This document shows, piece after piece, positions 1 through 6,920 of a stretch of 6,920 bases of DNA (positions within the stretch are counted from its first letter, which is position 1; each line of letters opens with the position of its first letter). The stretch comes from Planctomycetaceae bacterium (lineage in GTDB: Bacteria; Planctomycetota; Planctomycetia; Pirellulales; UBA1268). Location of the stretch: the NCBI GenBank assembly GCA_947440895.1, contig CANETO010000102.1, positions 1 to 6,920 on the forward strand. Reading direction: 5' to 3'. A program made the position numbers and the translations under genes. The notes below the pieces were generated by a model. It was not told the origin of the DNA. It worked only from the letters and a program-made list of their open reading frames with translations, and made no database searches.

Positions 1-1
1 G

Positions 2-373
2 GACCCCAGTTCCAACCACACGGCGGATGGTGCCCCTGCCACCCGTGCGGCGGCGCAGCGACGGCTGGCCCGCATGCTCCTGGCCGATCCGGCCGAGATC
101 ACGGACGTCGAGGCGATCGCCATGGCAGCATGGTGTGCCGACAGGCAGAGCCGCCAGGTCGCGCGGGCGTTGGCACGGGTGGCGGCAACCGGTGGCTGGC
201 TGCCGCGGTCGGTCGTGCTCTCCGGCCATGGCGGGTGTCTGGCCCGGCGGGCGCTGGCCCGGCTGGGCTGGAATGTCGACATCGTGTCCTTACCCGACTC
301 TCTCGGCGCCGACGTGTCGCGGGCGGCGCCCGCGCACAGCCTGGCGCTCATCGCGCGGGGGCAGCTTGCATGA
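2..373 (+). CDS. mfnF: MfnF-like methanofuran biosynthesis protein (hydantoinase/oxoprolinase-type ASKHA fold), C-terminal part
   Basis: The frame is open from the left edge to a TGA at 371-373, so only the last 123 residues are present and the start lies outside the window. The visible part begins DPSSNHTADGAPATRAAA and carries the glycine-rich VLSGHGGCLARRALARLGW stretch near the end, which fits the C-terminal ATPase-fold lobe of the 'H4MPT-linked C1 transfer pathway protein' family, related to hydantoinase A/oxoprolinase. In archaea MfnF condenses the activated aminomethylfuran diphosphate with glutamyl-tyramine, forming the ether link of methanofuran; in bacteria the product serves the formyltransferase/hydrolase complex of the tetrahydromethanopterin C1 pathway in the cytoplasm. 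The next gene overlaps its stop by ATGA and is an MfnE-like kinase, the preceding step, which strongly supports the call. With only the C-terminus visible, another hydantoinase-like protein cannot be fully excluded. Confidence 0.72.
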   Translation, partial: DPSSNHTADGAPATRAAAQRRLARMLLADPAEITDVEAIAMAAWCADRQSRQVARALARVAATGGWLPRSVVLSGHGGCLARRALARLGWNVDIVSLPDSLGADVSRAAPAHSLALIARGQLA

Positions 374-1077
374 GTGCCTCCCGGTGGGTGAGCGATCAGG
401 CGATGTCCTTCCGCGGCTGGCGAAGCGGCGTCCTTCGGAAACCGAATGACGGTGCAGGGCTCGTGGACAGGCAGGGCGTCAACGTCCTGCCGACGGCCGC
501 AGCACCGCTGCTGGTACTGAAGGTCGGCGGCAGCCTGCTCTCGCGGCCAAACTGGCCGGCGCTGCTCGTGCCGCTCCTGACTGCCCGCGGCCCGCGGCCG
601 TGCTGCTTGGTGGTGGGAGGCGGAGCCGTCGTGGATGGGCTCCGGACGCTCGACCGCGTCATGCCGCAGTCACCCGGCTTCATGCACTCCCTCGCCATCG
701 ACGCCATGCGGCTGACGGCGCGGCTGGTGGCCGAGGCGATCAACCTCCCCCTGTCGCCGACACCGCCGGATCGCGGACAAGGAATCGTGCTCGATGTGCC
801 GGCGTGGCTGGCAGTGGGCACCAGGGCCGCGAGTCTGCCGATCGGCTGGCAGGTGACGAGCGATACGATTGCGGCCCGAGTGGCCGTGGAGCACGACGGC
901 GGTCTGCTGCTGGCCAAGAGTGTGCCGCCCCCCCCCTGCCCCGATGGCATCGACCCGCTGGTGTCGCTCGCTCAGGCGGGCTGGGTGGACGACCATTTTC
1001 CGATCGCCGCTGGGCCACTGGGCAGCATCGAGTGGGTTGCCCCGTGGCGGCAAGTTTTCAACGTGTCCGAAAGTTGA
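370..1077 (+). CDS. mfnE: MfnE-like amino acid kinase family protein (aminomethylfuran phosphate kinase, methanofuran biosynthesis)
   Basis: The 235-residue product has the amino-acid-kinase (aspartokinase superfamily) fold. The phosphate-binding KVGGSLL is at residues 51-57, the glycine-rich LVVGGGAVVD at 80-89, the FMHSLAIDAMRLTARL helix at about 104-119, the nucleotide-site TSDTIAARVA at about 163-172, and LLLAKSV shortly after. In archaea MfnE phosphorylates aminomethylfuranmethyl phosphate to the diphosphate used by MfnF. The neighbouring mfnF-like gene gives the specific call; the fold alone would only say 'amino acid kinase'. I chose ATG 370 because it overlaps the upstream stop as ATGA, the mark of translational coupling, and GGGGG at 357-361 could act as a weak ribosome binding site. 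This gives an unusual lead of about 45 residues before the KVGGS motif, so ATG 403 or GTG 463 are real alternatives. A run of nine C lies in the gene at 928-936, but the reading frame continues sensibly past it. Confidence 0.75.
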   Translation: MSASRWVSDQAMSFRGWRSGVLRKPNDGAGLVDRQGVNVLPTAAAPLLVLKVGGSLLSRPNWPALLVPLLTARGPRPCCLVVGGGAVVDGLRTLDRVMPQSPGFMHSLAIDAMRLTARLVAEAINLPLSPTPPDRGQGIVLDVPAWLAVGTRAASLPIGWQVTSDTIAARVAVEHDGGLLLAKSVPPPPCPDGIDPLVSLAQAGWVDDHFPIAAGPLGSIEWVAPWRQVFNVSES

Positions 1078-1241
1078 CGCTGCTGCTGCGTGCTGTAACC
1101 AGCCCGCCGGGCGGTCTCCCCGAACACGCTCCGTTCGCGGGGCGGCTCGGCGAATACGTCGGGGACAATTGTGAGCCTTCTCCGCCGAGGCGCCCTAATG
1201 CTCACTTCGGTATCCGGGGAGCCCGCCCTCGTCGATAGGCA

Positions 1242-1256
1242 CGGCAGGATGCCGGT
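1242..1256 (+). repeat. 15-base direct repeat, copy 1 (CGGCAGGATGCCGGT)
   Basis: The sequence CGGCAGGATGCCGGT occurs here and again, identically, at 1347-1361. Each copy has a small dyad, CGGCA-GGA-TGCCG. Both copies are preceded by TAG within a few bases (TAGGCA then the repeat here, TAG then the repeat at the second copy), so the similarity reaches slightly beyond the exact match. The two copies bound a block of three larger stem-loops. Confidence 0.75.
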
Positions 1257-1265
1257 CAATACGCT

Positions 1266-1284
1266 GGCCGCCTGGATGGCGGCC
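1266..1284. other. Stem-loop, 7-bp perfect stem
   Basis: GGCCGCC (1266-1272) and GGCGGCC (1278-1284) are perfect reverse complements around a five-base TGGAT loop. No T-run follows on either strand, so it is not a classical intrinsic terminator. It is the first of three stem-loops between the two direct repeats. A second, weaker one follows at 1297-1310 (GGCGG, loop AGTC, CCGCC). Confidence 0.5.
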
Positions 1285-1322
1285 CCAGCGGCCGCGGGCG
1301 GAGTCCCGCCAAGCGCTGGTTC

Positions 1323-1344
1323 AGGACAGGCATCCGCCTGTCCT
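1323..1344. terminator. 9-bp perfect stem-loop between convergent genes, possible bidirectional transcription end
   Basis: AGGACAGGC (1323-1331) pairs perfectly with GCCTGTCCT (1336-1344) around an ATCC loop. It lies 30 bases beyond the stop of the minus-strand DUF1598 gene, where a terminator or 3'-end stabiliser would be expected. Neither strand has a T-tract after the stem, so intrinsic termination is not shown. Because it abuts the GGCAGGATGCC repeat, it may instead be part of a dispersed REP-like element that settled at a 3' end. Confidence 0.4.
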
Positions 1345-1346
1345 AG

Positions 1347-1361
1347 CGGCAGGATGCCGGT
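1347..1361 (+). repeat. 15-base direct repeat, copy 2 (CGGCAGGATGCCGGT)
   Basis: This is the exact second copy, 105 bases after the first. It follows two bases after the 9-bp stem-loop at 1323-1344. The ATCC loop of that stem-loop is complementary to the GGAT inside this repeat, as in REP-like units where two related palindromes stand side by side. It lies 13 bases past the end of the DUF1598 gene on the opposite strand. Confidence 0.75.
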
Positions 1362-1374
1362 GTTTCGCGTGTAG

Positions 1375-2811
1375 TCAGTCCCACCACCAGCCGTCTGCAG
1401 GACGCGCGGCGAGTGCAGCCGTGCGAGTTTCAGCCACATCAGTCGCGTCGGCCGTGTTGGCGGCAAAGCTCCAGGGCTGGAAGATCACGCCACCAGAGGC
1501 GCTGACCACCCAGCGGCTCCCCTTCTTCAGCCCGTGTGCCACCGTCGGCACGCTGGTCGGCACTTCATAGGAGGGGAGTGGCAGCATCTTCGCGTCGAGC
1601 AGCGGAGCCAGGTCGAGGCCAGCCCTCCCGGCCAGTTGCCGGCCATGGATGAGTGCCGCCACCACGGCCAGATCGACGCAGTTCACCAACTCAGCAAACA
1701 CAGGCTGCTTGGCCGCGAGCTCGTCGTAGTGCGCGGTCATCAGATCGCACCACTTTTCGGCAGGGGAATTCTGGGCGGCCTTTGCGGCATTTCCGACCTT
1801 GCGGGTGCCATCCGCACTGAAGAGATCCGTTTCGGTCAGGCATTTCATGCTGCGACCATTGATCCGCCAGGCGAGTTCATCCGGATCCCGCGAGATCGGC
1901 TCGTAGTCCGCCTCAAGCCAGAAGCGGGGTAGTGATGCGGCGGCCGGCGAACCCGGCGGCACCATCGAGAGGTAGCTTGGTAGCGACGCGATGCCGGAGG
2001 ACTCGAGCCCCATGCCGACCCGCTTCAAGCGGTAGTCGGCGGCTACCAGCACGCGGGCAAAGCGGCTGTCGCCCGGCACGCCGCCCACCGTCACCTGCTG
2101 GGGGCCCACGGCGTTTTGCATCGCCACGAGCGTGGCATCGGGGTTCTGACCGATCGTCTTCTGCGTCTTCAAGTAGGCCTGCAGGCGGGCGATGCCCTCG
2201 GGCGTGGGATCGATCGAGCACTTCATGCCACCCGCCCGGGCCATGTCGATGGCCCGCAACGCGACGACCAGATCCTCGAGCTGCAGGAGCGGTCGGCCAC
2301 TGGTGGCGGCCACCATGGTGCCCGCCGCATCGACGGCGATCGCATCTGCCGGGCCGGCGAGGATGATGTCGTGTGATTCCGTGTCGACGAACACGTGCGT
2401 GATCCGCTCGAGACCACCCAGAAAGAGCACGTCGGGCGGGAGCGGTTGACCGGCGGTGGCGGCTGTCACGGCCGCCACGATCTTCGCAAGCGACACCTTG
2501 CGGAGCTTCGCCGGTGCGCCCAGATCGCCTGGGGCACCTGCCAACGCCTGGCGTCGTTCCTTGGCAAGCGACTCAGCCGCCTGCGGCTCGAGGTTTCGCA
2601 CGATGCCGTCGGCGTCGATCGAAATGCCTCCCACGGCACCGAAGCCGAAGCCACCCATCTGAGCATGTGCCACACCGTGCCCCGTCAGGAACAGTGCGGT
2701 CGTGGCCAAGGCTACGGCCACACGCGGCCAGACCGGCCGACGGAGAGGGACGATTGATTGGCGACGACGGAGCGAAGCGTCGGGCGACGAGGCGTTCATG
2801 CCGCAGTTCAT
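1375..2811 (-). CDS. Exported DUF1598-domain protein of unknown function
   Basis: The product is about 478 residues. A charged N-terminus (LRRRQSIVPLRRP, 14-26) is followed by a hydrophobic stretch (about 31-44) and an AHA|Q signal-peptidase-like site near residue 50, so the protein is probably secreted or periplasmic. The mature part begins with a glycine/phenylalanine-rich MGGFGFG, then GGISIDADGIVRN (61-73), and further on FLGGLERITHVFVDTESHDIILAGPA (130-155) and a GRPLLQLEDLVVALR segment, which I recognise as the conserved core of planctomycete DUF1598 proteins. Four cysteines in the mature part could form disulphides. The C-terminus ends DGWWWD. No catalytic motif is evident and the function is unknown. 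I prefer ATG 2811: AAAGG (minus strand, 2822-2818) sits six bases before it, whereas it directly abuts the in-frame ATG at 2817, which would add two residues. It is monocistronic, convergent with mfnE and divergent from the sigma-54 activator. Confidence 0.85.
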   Translation of the reverse strand: MNCGMNASSPDASLRRRQSIVPLRRPVWPRVAVALATTALFLTGHGVAHAQMGGFGFGAVGGISIDADGIVRNLEPQAAESLAKERRQALAGAPGDLGAPAKLRKVSLAKIVAAVTAATAGQPLPPDVLFLGGLERITHVFVDTESHDIILAGPADAIAVDAAGTMVAATSGRPLLQLEDLVVALRAIDMARAGGMKCSIDPTPEGIARLQAYLKTQKTIGQNPDATLVAMQNAVGPQQVTVGGVPGDSRFARVLVAADYRLKRVGMGLESSGIASLPSYLSMVPPGSPAAASLPRFWLEADYEPISRDPDELAWRINGRSMKCLTETDLFSADGTRKVGNAAKAAQNSPAEKWCDLMTAHYDELAAKQPVFAELVNCVDLAVVAALIHGRQLAGRAGLDLAPLLDAKMLPLPSYEVPTSVPTVAHGLKKGSRWVVSASGGVIFQPWSFAANTADATDVAETRTAALAARPADGWWWD

Positions 2812-3069
2812 GGGCATCCTTTCATGACAGATCAGTGCCGGCGATCCTGCCGTTCGAGGCGTGACCCCAGTGGGGGGCAGCGAAGAGCGGAGCCGCGGGT
2901 GGATGCTAGTCGCCGGAGGCCGGTTGCGGCAAACCCGTTTCCGCCGAGAAAAAGCCCGCTTTTGCCCTTCCTTTCAGGATCGAACCCCCTGGTTTGCGAC
3001 GGTCCGTCACTCGCGCCCTCCCAAAACGGCAGCCGGTGGGGCATGATGCAGGGAGAAAAGACCCACCGC
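2812..3069. promoter_or_regulatory. Divergent intergenic region upstream of the DUF1598 gene and the sigma-54 activator
   Basis: About 250 bases separate the two divergent starts and must hold both promoters unless one gene is read from further away. I could not pick out a convincing -35/-10 pair, and saw no clear TGGCAC-N5-TTGC sigma-54 site, so the activator does not visibly control itself. What can be seen is a dyad at 2950-2963 (AAAAGC-CC-GCTTTT), a short CCCC-AGT-GGGG palindrome at 2865-2875, TTGC-G-GCAA near 2925, and a minus-strand degenerate copy of the window's 15-base repeat at 2838-2852. A stop-free plus-strand frame runs through the region in phase with the activator, but its codons do not look like an extension of that protein. 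Confidence 0.45.
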
Positions 3070-5031
3070 ATGCCCGCCGCCTCCATCACCTTCCTCCTCG
3101 TTCGCGATCCCGTTGCCGGCCACACCGTAGTTCCGCTCATCCCGGGCGAACGGGTGACGCTCGGAAGGGCTCCCACGAACCAAGTGGTGCTGCACGACGA
3201 ACAGGCAAGCCGGTTTCACGCCGAAATCTTCCCCGCCGCAGCGGGCTGGTCGATCCGTGATCTCGAGAGCCGCAACGGCACGCTGATTGGGGGCGAGATA
3301 CTGTCCGCGTCGGCCGATCGCGTGCTGGCCCCCGGTGACACTGTGGCCATCGGTCGCGTGGAGATTCTTGTCTGCGACGGTGATCCACCGTCCGAATCCA
3401 CCGGGCAAGCCGCCGTGCTCGGTGGCACGGCGACCGATGAGGTGCCCGCGGAGCTTGAGGCCTGGTCTGCTTCGATCACACACCGCCGGGCCAAAAGCCG
3501 GCTCCTCGACGACATCCGTGAAGCTGCCGGGACGGCCCCTCGCGTGGGCCGTGCCGCCGCCGAACTCTGTCGGCTGGCATTCTCGTTGGGCCGCGCCCAT
3601 GACCTCAAGGCGGTGGCGTCGCTGGCGCTTGAGTCGGCGGCCGAGGGCGCCGGGGCGACCCGAGGCGTGGTGCTGCTGCCCGAGACGATCGAGGAGCGTA
3701 CCCCGGCGGGCCGGCGGGCTGCGTCCAGTCTCGAGAAGACCGTCGCGATGCCTGCCGACTGGTCACCCACGGCCCTGCCGCCGGGAGTGATCGCCGCCGT
3801 ACTGGGAACCGACGAGGCGGTGTTGGCATCCACGGAGGTGTCGGGCGGTGGCCGGCTGGCCAGCATTTCGGCCCCCGTGCGGCTGGGTGGGCATGCCGTG
3901 GGCGTGCTCCATCTGGAAGTGGATGCCGCGCAGCATGAAGCCACGCCTGACGATCTGGAATTCGTGATGGCGGTCTGCGACGCGCTCGGGCTGGCGATCG
4001 ACAATCTCGCCGCCCGTGAGATTCTCTCGTCACGGCTCGCCCGATCAGCCGACGAGAATGAGCAGTTGCGTCGGCGGCTCGGTGAGGAGTCGCGGATGAT
4101 CGGCTCGAGCGCCGGTCTGCGGAATATCGTCGGCCAGATCGAGCGGGTGGCAGCGACCCGGGCGACGGTACTGATCCGGGGCGAGAGTGGCGCCGGCAAG
4201 GAACTGGTCGCGCGGGCGATCCACGAGGCAAGCGACCGGCGGACGGCACCCTTCGTCTGCATGAATTGCGCTGCGCTCTCAGAGACGCTCCTGGAGAGCG
4301 AACTCTTCGGCCACGAGAAGGGAGCCTTCACCGGCGCCACCGACCGCAAGGCTGGCAAGTTCGAAGCAGCCCATAAGGGCACGCTGTTTCTCGACGAGAT
4401 CGGCGAAATGAGCCCGGCGATCCAGGCGAAGTTTCTGCGGGTCCTCGAGGGCCACCCCTTCGAGCGGGTCGGCGGCAGTACCCGCGTGCAGGTCGATGTC
4501 CGCGTGGTGGCGGCCACCAACCGCCATCTGGAGGAAGCGGTGGCGGCCGGCGACTTCCGCCGCGATCTCTACTTCCGTTTGAAGGTCGTGGAGATCCTGG
4601 TGCCGCCGCTCCGCAAGCGGCCGGAGGACATCGAAACTCTCGCGACGCATTTTCTCAAACGGTTTGCGACGGAAACGGGCCGTCGCGTGCGGGGCTTTAC
4701 TCCAGACGCCTTGGAGGCGATGCAGGCTTACCACTGGCCCGGCAATATTCGCGAATTGCGAAACTGCGTCGAGCGGGCCGTCGTGCTCTCGCAGGACGAG
4801 TGGCTCGACGTGCACGAACTGGCGCTCTCCGGCCTCTCCTCTGCTGGCGACACCGGCCGGCATGGCACGGGAAGGCAGACGCCGTTCACGCCGACGACGC
4901 TCGACGAGATGGAGCGGAAGCATGTGCTGGCGACGCTCGAGGCCGTGGGGGGCAACAAGACGAAGGCCGCCACGATCCTTGGCATCGAGCGCTCCACCCT
5001 CGACCGTAAGATGGCCCGCTGGGCGAGGTAG
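3070..5031 (+). CDS. FHA-GAF-AAA+-Fis sigma-54-dependent transcriptional activator
   Basis: The 653-residue product is a bacterial enhancer-binding protein. An FHA domain (about 5-102) keeps the phosphopeptide-binding signature G32-R33, S47, H50 and N69-G70-T71. A GAF-like domain (about 165-315) and a polar helix rich in Arg and Glu (about 316-342) lead to the AAA+ domain: Walker A GESGAGKE (371-378), the sigma-54-contacting GAFTGA loop (418-423), Walker B TLFLDEIG (438-445, D442/E443), arginine fingers in FRRDLYFRL (496-504), and sensor II WPGNIRELRN (556-565). A Fis-type helix-turn-helix ends the protein (about 609-653). It should remodel the sigma-54 RNA polymerase closed complex by ATP hydrolysis. 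The FHA domain in place of a receiver suggests input from a Ser/Thr kinase through a phosphothreonine partner, with GAF sensing a ligand; both are inferences. ATG 3070 sits just before the FHA domain, with GGGAG 14 bases upstream; ATG 3043 or 3046 would add 8-9 residues. The target promoters are unknown. Confidence 0.93.
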   Translation: MPAASITFLLVRDPVAGHTVVPLIPGERVTLGRAPTNQVVLHDEQASRFHAEIFPAAAGWSIRDLESRNGTLIGGEILSASADRVLAPGDTVAIGRVEILVCDGDPPSESTGQAAVLGGTATDEVPAELEAWSASITHRRAKSRLLDDIREAAGTAPRVGRAAAELCRLAFSLGRAHDLKAVASLALESAAEGAGATRGVVLLPETIEERTPAGRRAASSLEKTVAMPADWSPTALPPGVIAAVLGTDEAVLASTEVSGGGRLASISAPVRLGGHAVGVLHLEVDAAQHEATPDDLEFVMAVCDALGLAIDNLAAREILSSRLARSADENEQLRRRLGEESRMIGSSAGLRNIVGQIERVAATRATVLIRGESGAGKELVARAIHEASDRRTAPFVCMNCAALSETLLESELFGHEKGAFTGATDRKAGKFEAAHKGTLFLDEIGEMSPAIQAKFLRVLEGHPFERVGGSTRVQVDVRVVAATNRHLEEAVAAGDFRRDLYFRLKVVEILVPPLRKRPEDIETLATHFLKRFATETGRRVRGFTPDALEAMQAYHWPGNIRELRNCVERAVVLSQDEWLDVHELALSGLSSAGDTGRHGTGRQTPFTPTTLDEMERKHVLATLEAVGGNKTKAATILGIERSTLDRKMARWAR

Positions 5032-5065
5032 CAGCGGCGACGGTTGGCCCTTGTGCACCATCTTC

Positions 5066-5548
5066 TCAGAGCCCGAAATACCGCTTCCAGCCTTCGACAT
5101 CGGCAGGGCCTGGCTCGGGCGGCTTCGTCTCGGCTGTTCGGCGGCGGGCACGGCGCTGTTCCCGCATCGAGGCCAGCCACTCATCGCTCGACACGGCCTG
5201 TGCCCGGCGACGGCGAGCCGCGATCTGCAGCCGTCGGTCGCCCGAGACCACGACCAGACTCGAGGGGGCATCGGCATCCTCAACCAATTCCTCGATCAGC
5301 GAATCGGCATCGGGGTATTCCCGGGCGAACCAGACGCGGATGCCACCATGCGTCAGTCGCGCCGGCAGGCCGTCGGGAGCGCGGGCGGCGTCGAAGACCA
5401 CGATCGTGTCTGCGGCGGCATCGCCAAGCAGGTCGACGAGCATGTCGAGCAGCGCCAGCCGCGACTTCTCGAAGCCACGGGGCCCTCGCTCGTCGCCGAA
5501 CACACCCGACGCATGCAGCAGGTTGTAGCCGTCGATGATGAGTGTCAT
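5066..5548 (-). CDS. YacP-like NYN-domain ribonuclease
   Basis: The 160-residue protein is a compact PIN-like NYN domain. It starts MTLIIDGYNLLH with D6 and N9, then has IVVFDAA (D53), YPDADSLIEEL (D80, D82) and VVVSGDRRLQ (D104). These acidic residues are placed as in metal-dependent NYN/PIN nucleases. A basic patch REQRRARRR and the C-terminal EGWKRYFGL follow, the latter a tail I associate with YacP-type proteins. The best-studied relative, Bacillus subtilis YacP/Rae1, cuts mRNA in the ribosomal A site; whether this protein does the same cannot be told from sequence. Its start lies 25 bases after the pyrC stop on the same strand, so it is probably co-transcribed with pyrC. AAGG seven bases before ATG 5548 is a modest ribosome binding site. 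It converges with the sigma-54 activator gene, leaving a 34-base gap without an obvious terminator. Confidence 0.88.
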   Translation of the reverse strand: MTLIIDGYNLLHASGVFGDERGPRGFEKSRLALLDMLVDLLGDAAADTIVVFDAARAPDGLPARLTHGGIRVWFAREYPDADSLIEELVEDADAPSSLVVVSGDRRLQIAARRRRAQAVSSDEWLASMREQRRARRRTAETKPPEPGPADVEGWKRYFGL

Positions 5549-5573
5549 ACGAGGGCCTTGCGAAGAGCGGACG

Positions 5574-6869
<1,296 letters not shown>

Positions 6870-6920
6870 CCGCGGGTCCTCGCATCACTGACCGGTGGCA
6901 CATGCACGCGGGCGGCGGCC

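Larger units (their letters stand above)
1078..1374. other. Intergenic region between convergent genes, rich in stem-loops, no convincing gene
   Basis: About 300 bases separate the mfnE stop from the DUF1598 stop on the opposite strand. A 67-codon frame (1171-1374, plus) crosses it, but its second half translates the repeats and stem-loops, it has no recognisable motif, and I do not call it a gene. The right half (1242-1361) is structured and described separately. The left half (1078-1241) shows no clear hairpin followed by T-residues, no tRNA-like fold and no obvious promoter. Confidence 0.6.

Noticed and set aside
1171..1374. Possible 67-residue plus-strand gene in the mfnE/DUF1598 gap
   Set aside because: Half of it translates the direct repeats and stem-loops, there is no convincing ribosome binding site, and no family is recognised.
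2758..3042. Extension of the activator upstream to ATG 2758
   Set aside because: This would overlap the start of the divergent DUF1598 gene and add residues with no domain; the FHA domain begins right after ATG 3070.
2818..3069. Sigma-54 (-24/-12) promoter before the activator
   Set aside because: Segments such as CTGGTTTGCG resemble parts of the consensus, but GG and GC are not placed at the required spacing.
3216..4520. Long minus-strand open frame (434 codons) opposite the sigma-54 activator
   Set aside because: Its product is a Ser/Arg/Ala-rich low-complexity string with no motif, as expected for the antisense of a GC-rich gene; the plus strand encodes an unmistakable FHA-AAA+ protein over the same bases.
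4279..5283. Minus-strand open frame (334 codons) spanning the 3' half of the activator and part of the NYN gene
   Set aside because: It overlaps two well-supported genes, and the translation shows no recognisable domain.

Overview
The window is GC-rich, densely coding bacterial DNA, and the gene content points to a planctomycete (Planctomycetota). The pointers are a secreted DUF1598-type protein (a family I know essentially from planctomycetes), MfnF/MfnE-type genes of the archaeal-like tetrahydromethanopterin/methanofuran C1 pathway (found in planctomycetes and methylotrophic proteobacteria), and a sigma-54 activator headed by an FHA domain. No 16S rRNA or other taxonomic marker is present, so this is an inference from gene content.

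Layout, left to right. (1) 2-1077, plus strand: the 3' end of an mfnF-like gene overlaps an mfnE-like amino-acid-kinase gene by ATGA. Together they would make and join the aminomethylfuran part of methanofuran, the formyl carrier of the C1 pathway. (2) 1078-1374: about 300 bases without a convincing gene, between convergent genes. It holds two exact copies of a 15-base GGCAGGATGCC-type repeat and three clear stem-loops, and looks like a small REP-like cluster. (3) 1375-2811, minus strand: an exported DUF1598 protein of unknown function. (4) 2812-3069: a divergent promoter region with a dyad and a degenerate third copy of the repeat. (5) 3070-5031, plus strand: an FHA-GAF-AAA+-Fis sigma-54-dependent activator with all core motifs intact. 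(6) 5066-6869, minus strand: pyrC (type I dihydroorotase, pyrimidine biosynthesis) followed 25 bases later by a small YacP-like NYN-domain ribonuclease, probably one transcript. The activator and the NYN gene converge across only 34 bases.

The five complete genes and one partial gene belong to at least four unrelated processes: C1 metabolism, an exported unknown, signal-dependent transcription, and pyrimidine synthesis with RNA metabolism. I see no phage, transposase, CRISPR, tRNA or rRNA, and no sign that the genes form one new system. The parts most worth a second look are the repeat cluster, the FHA-headed activator and its unknown target, and the methanofuran gene pair.
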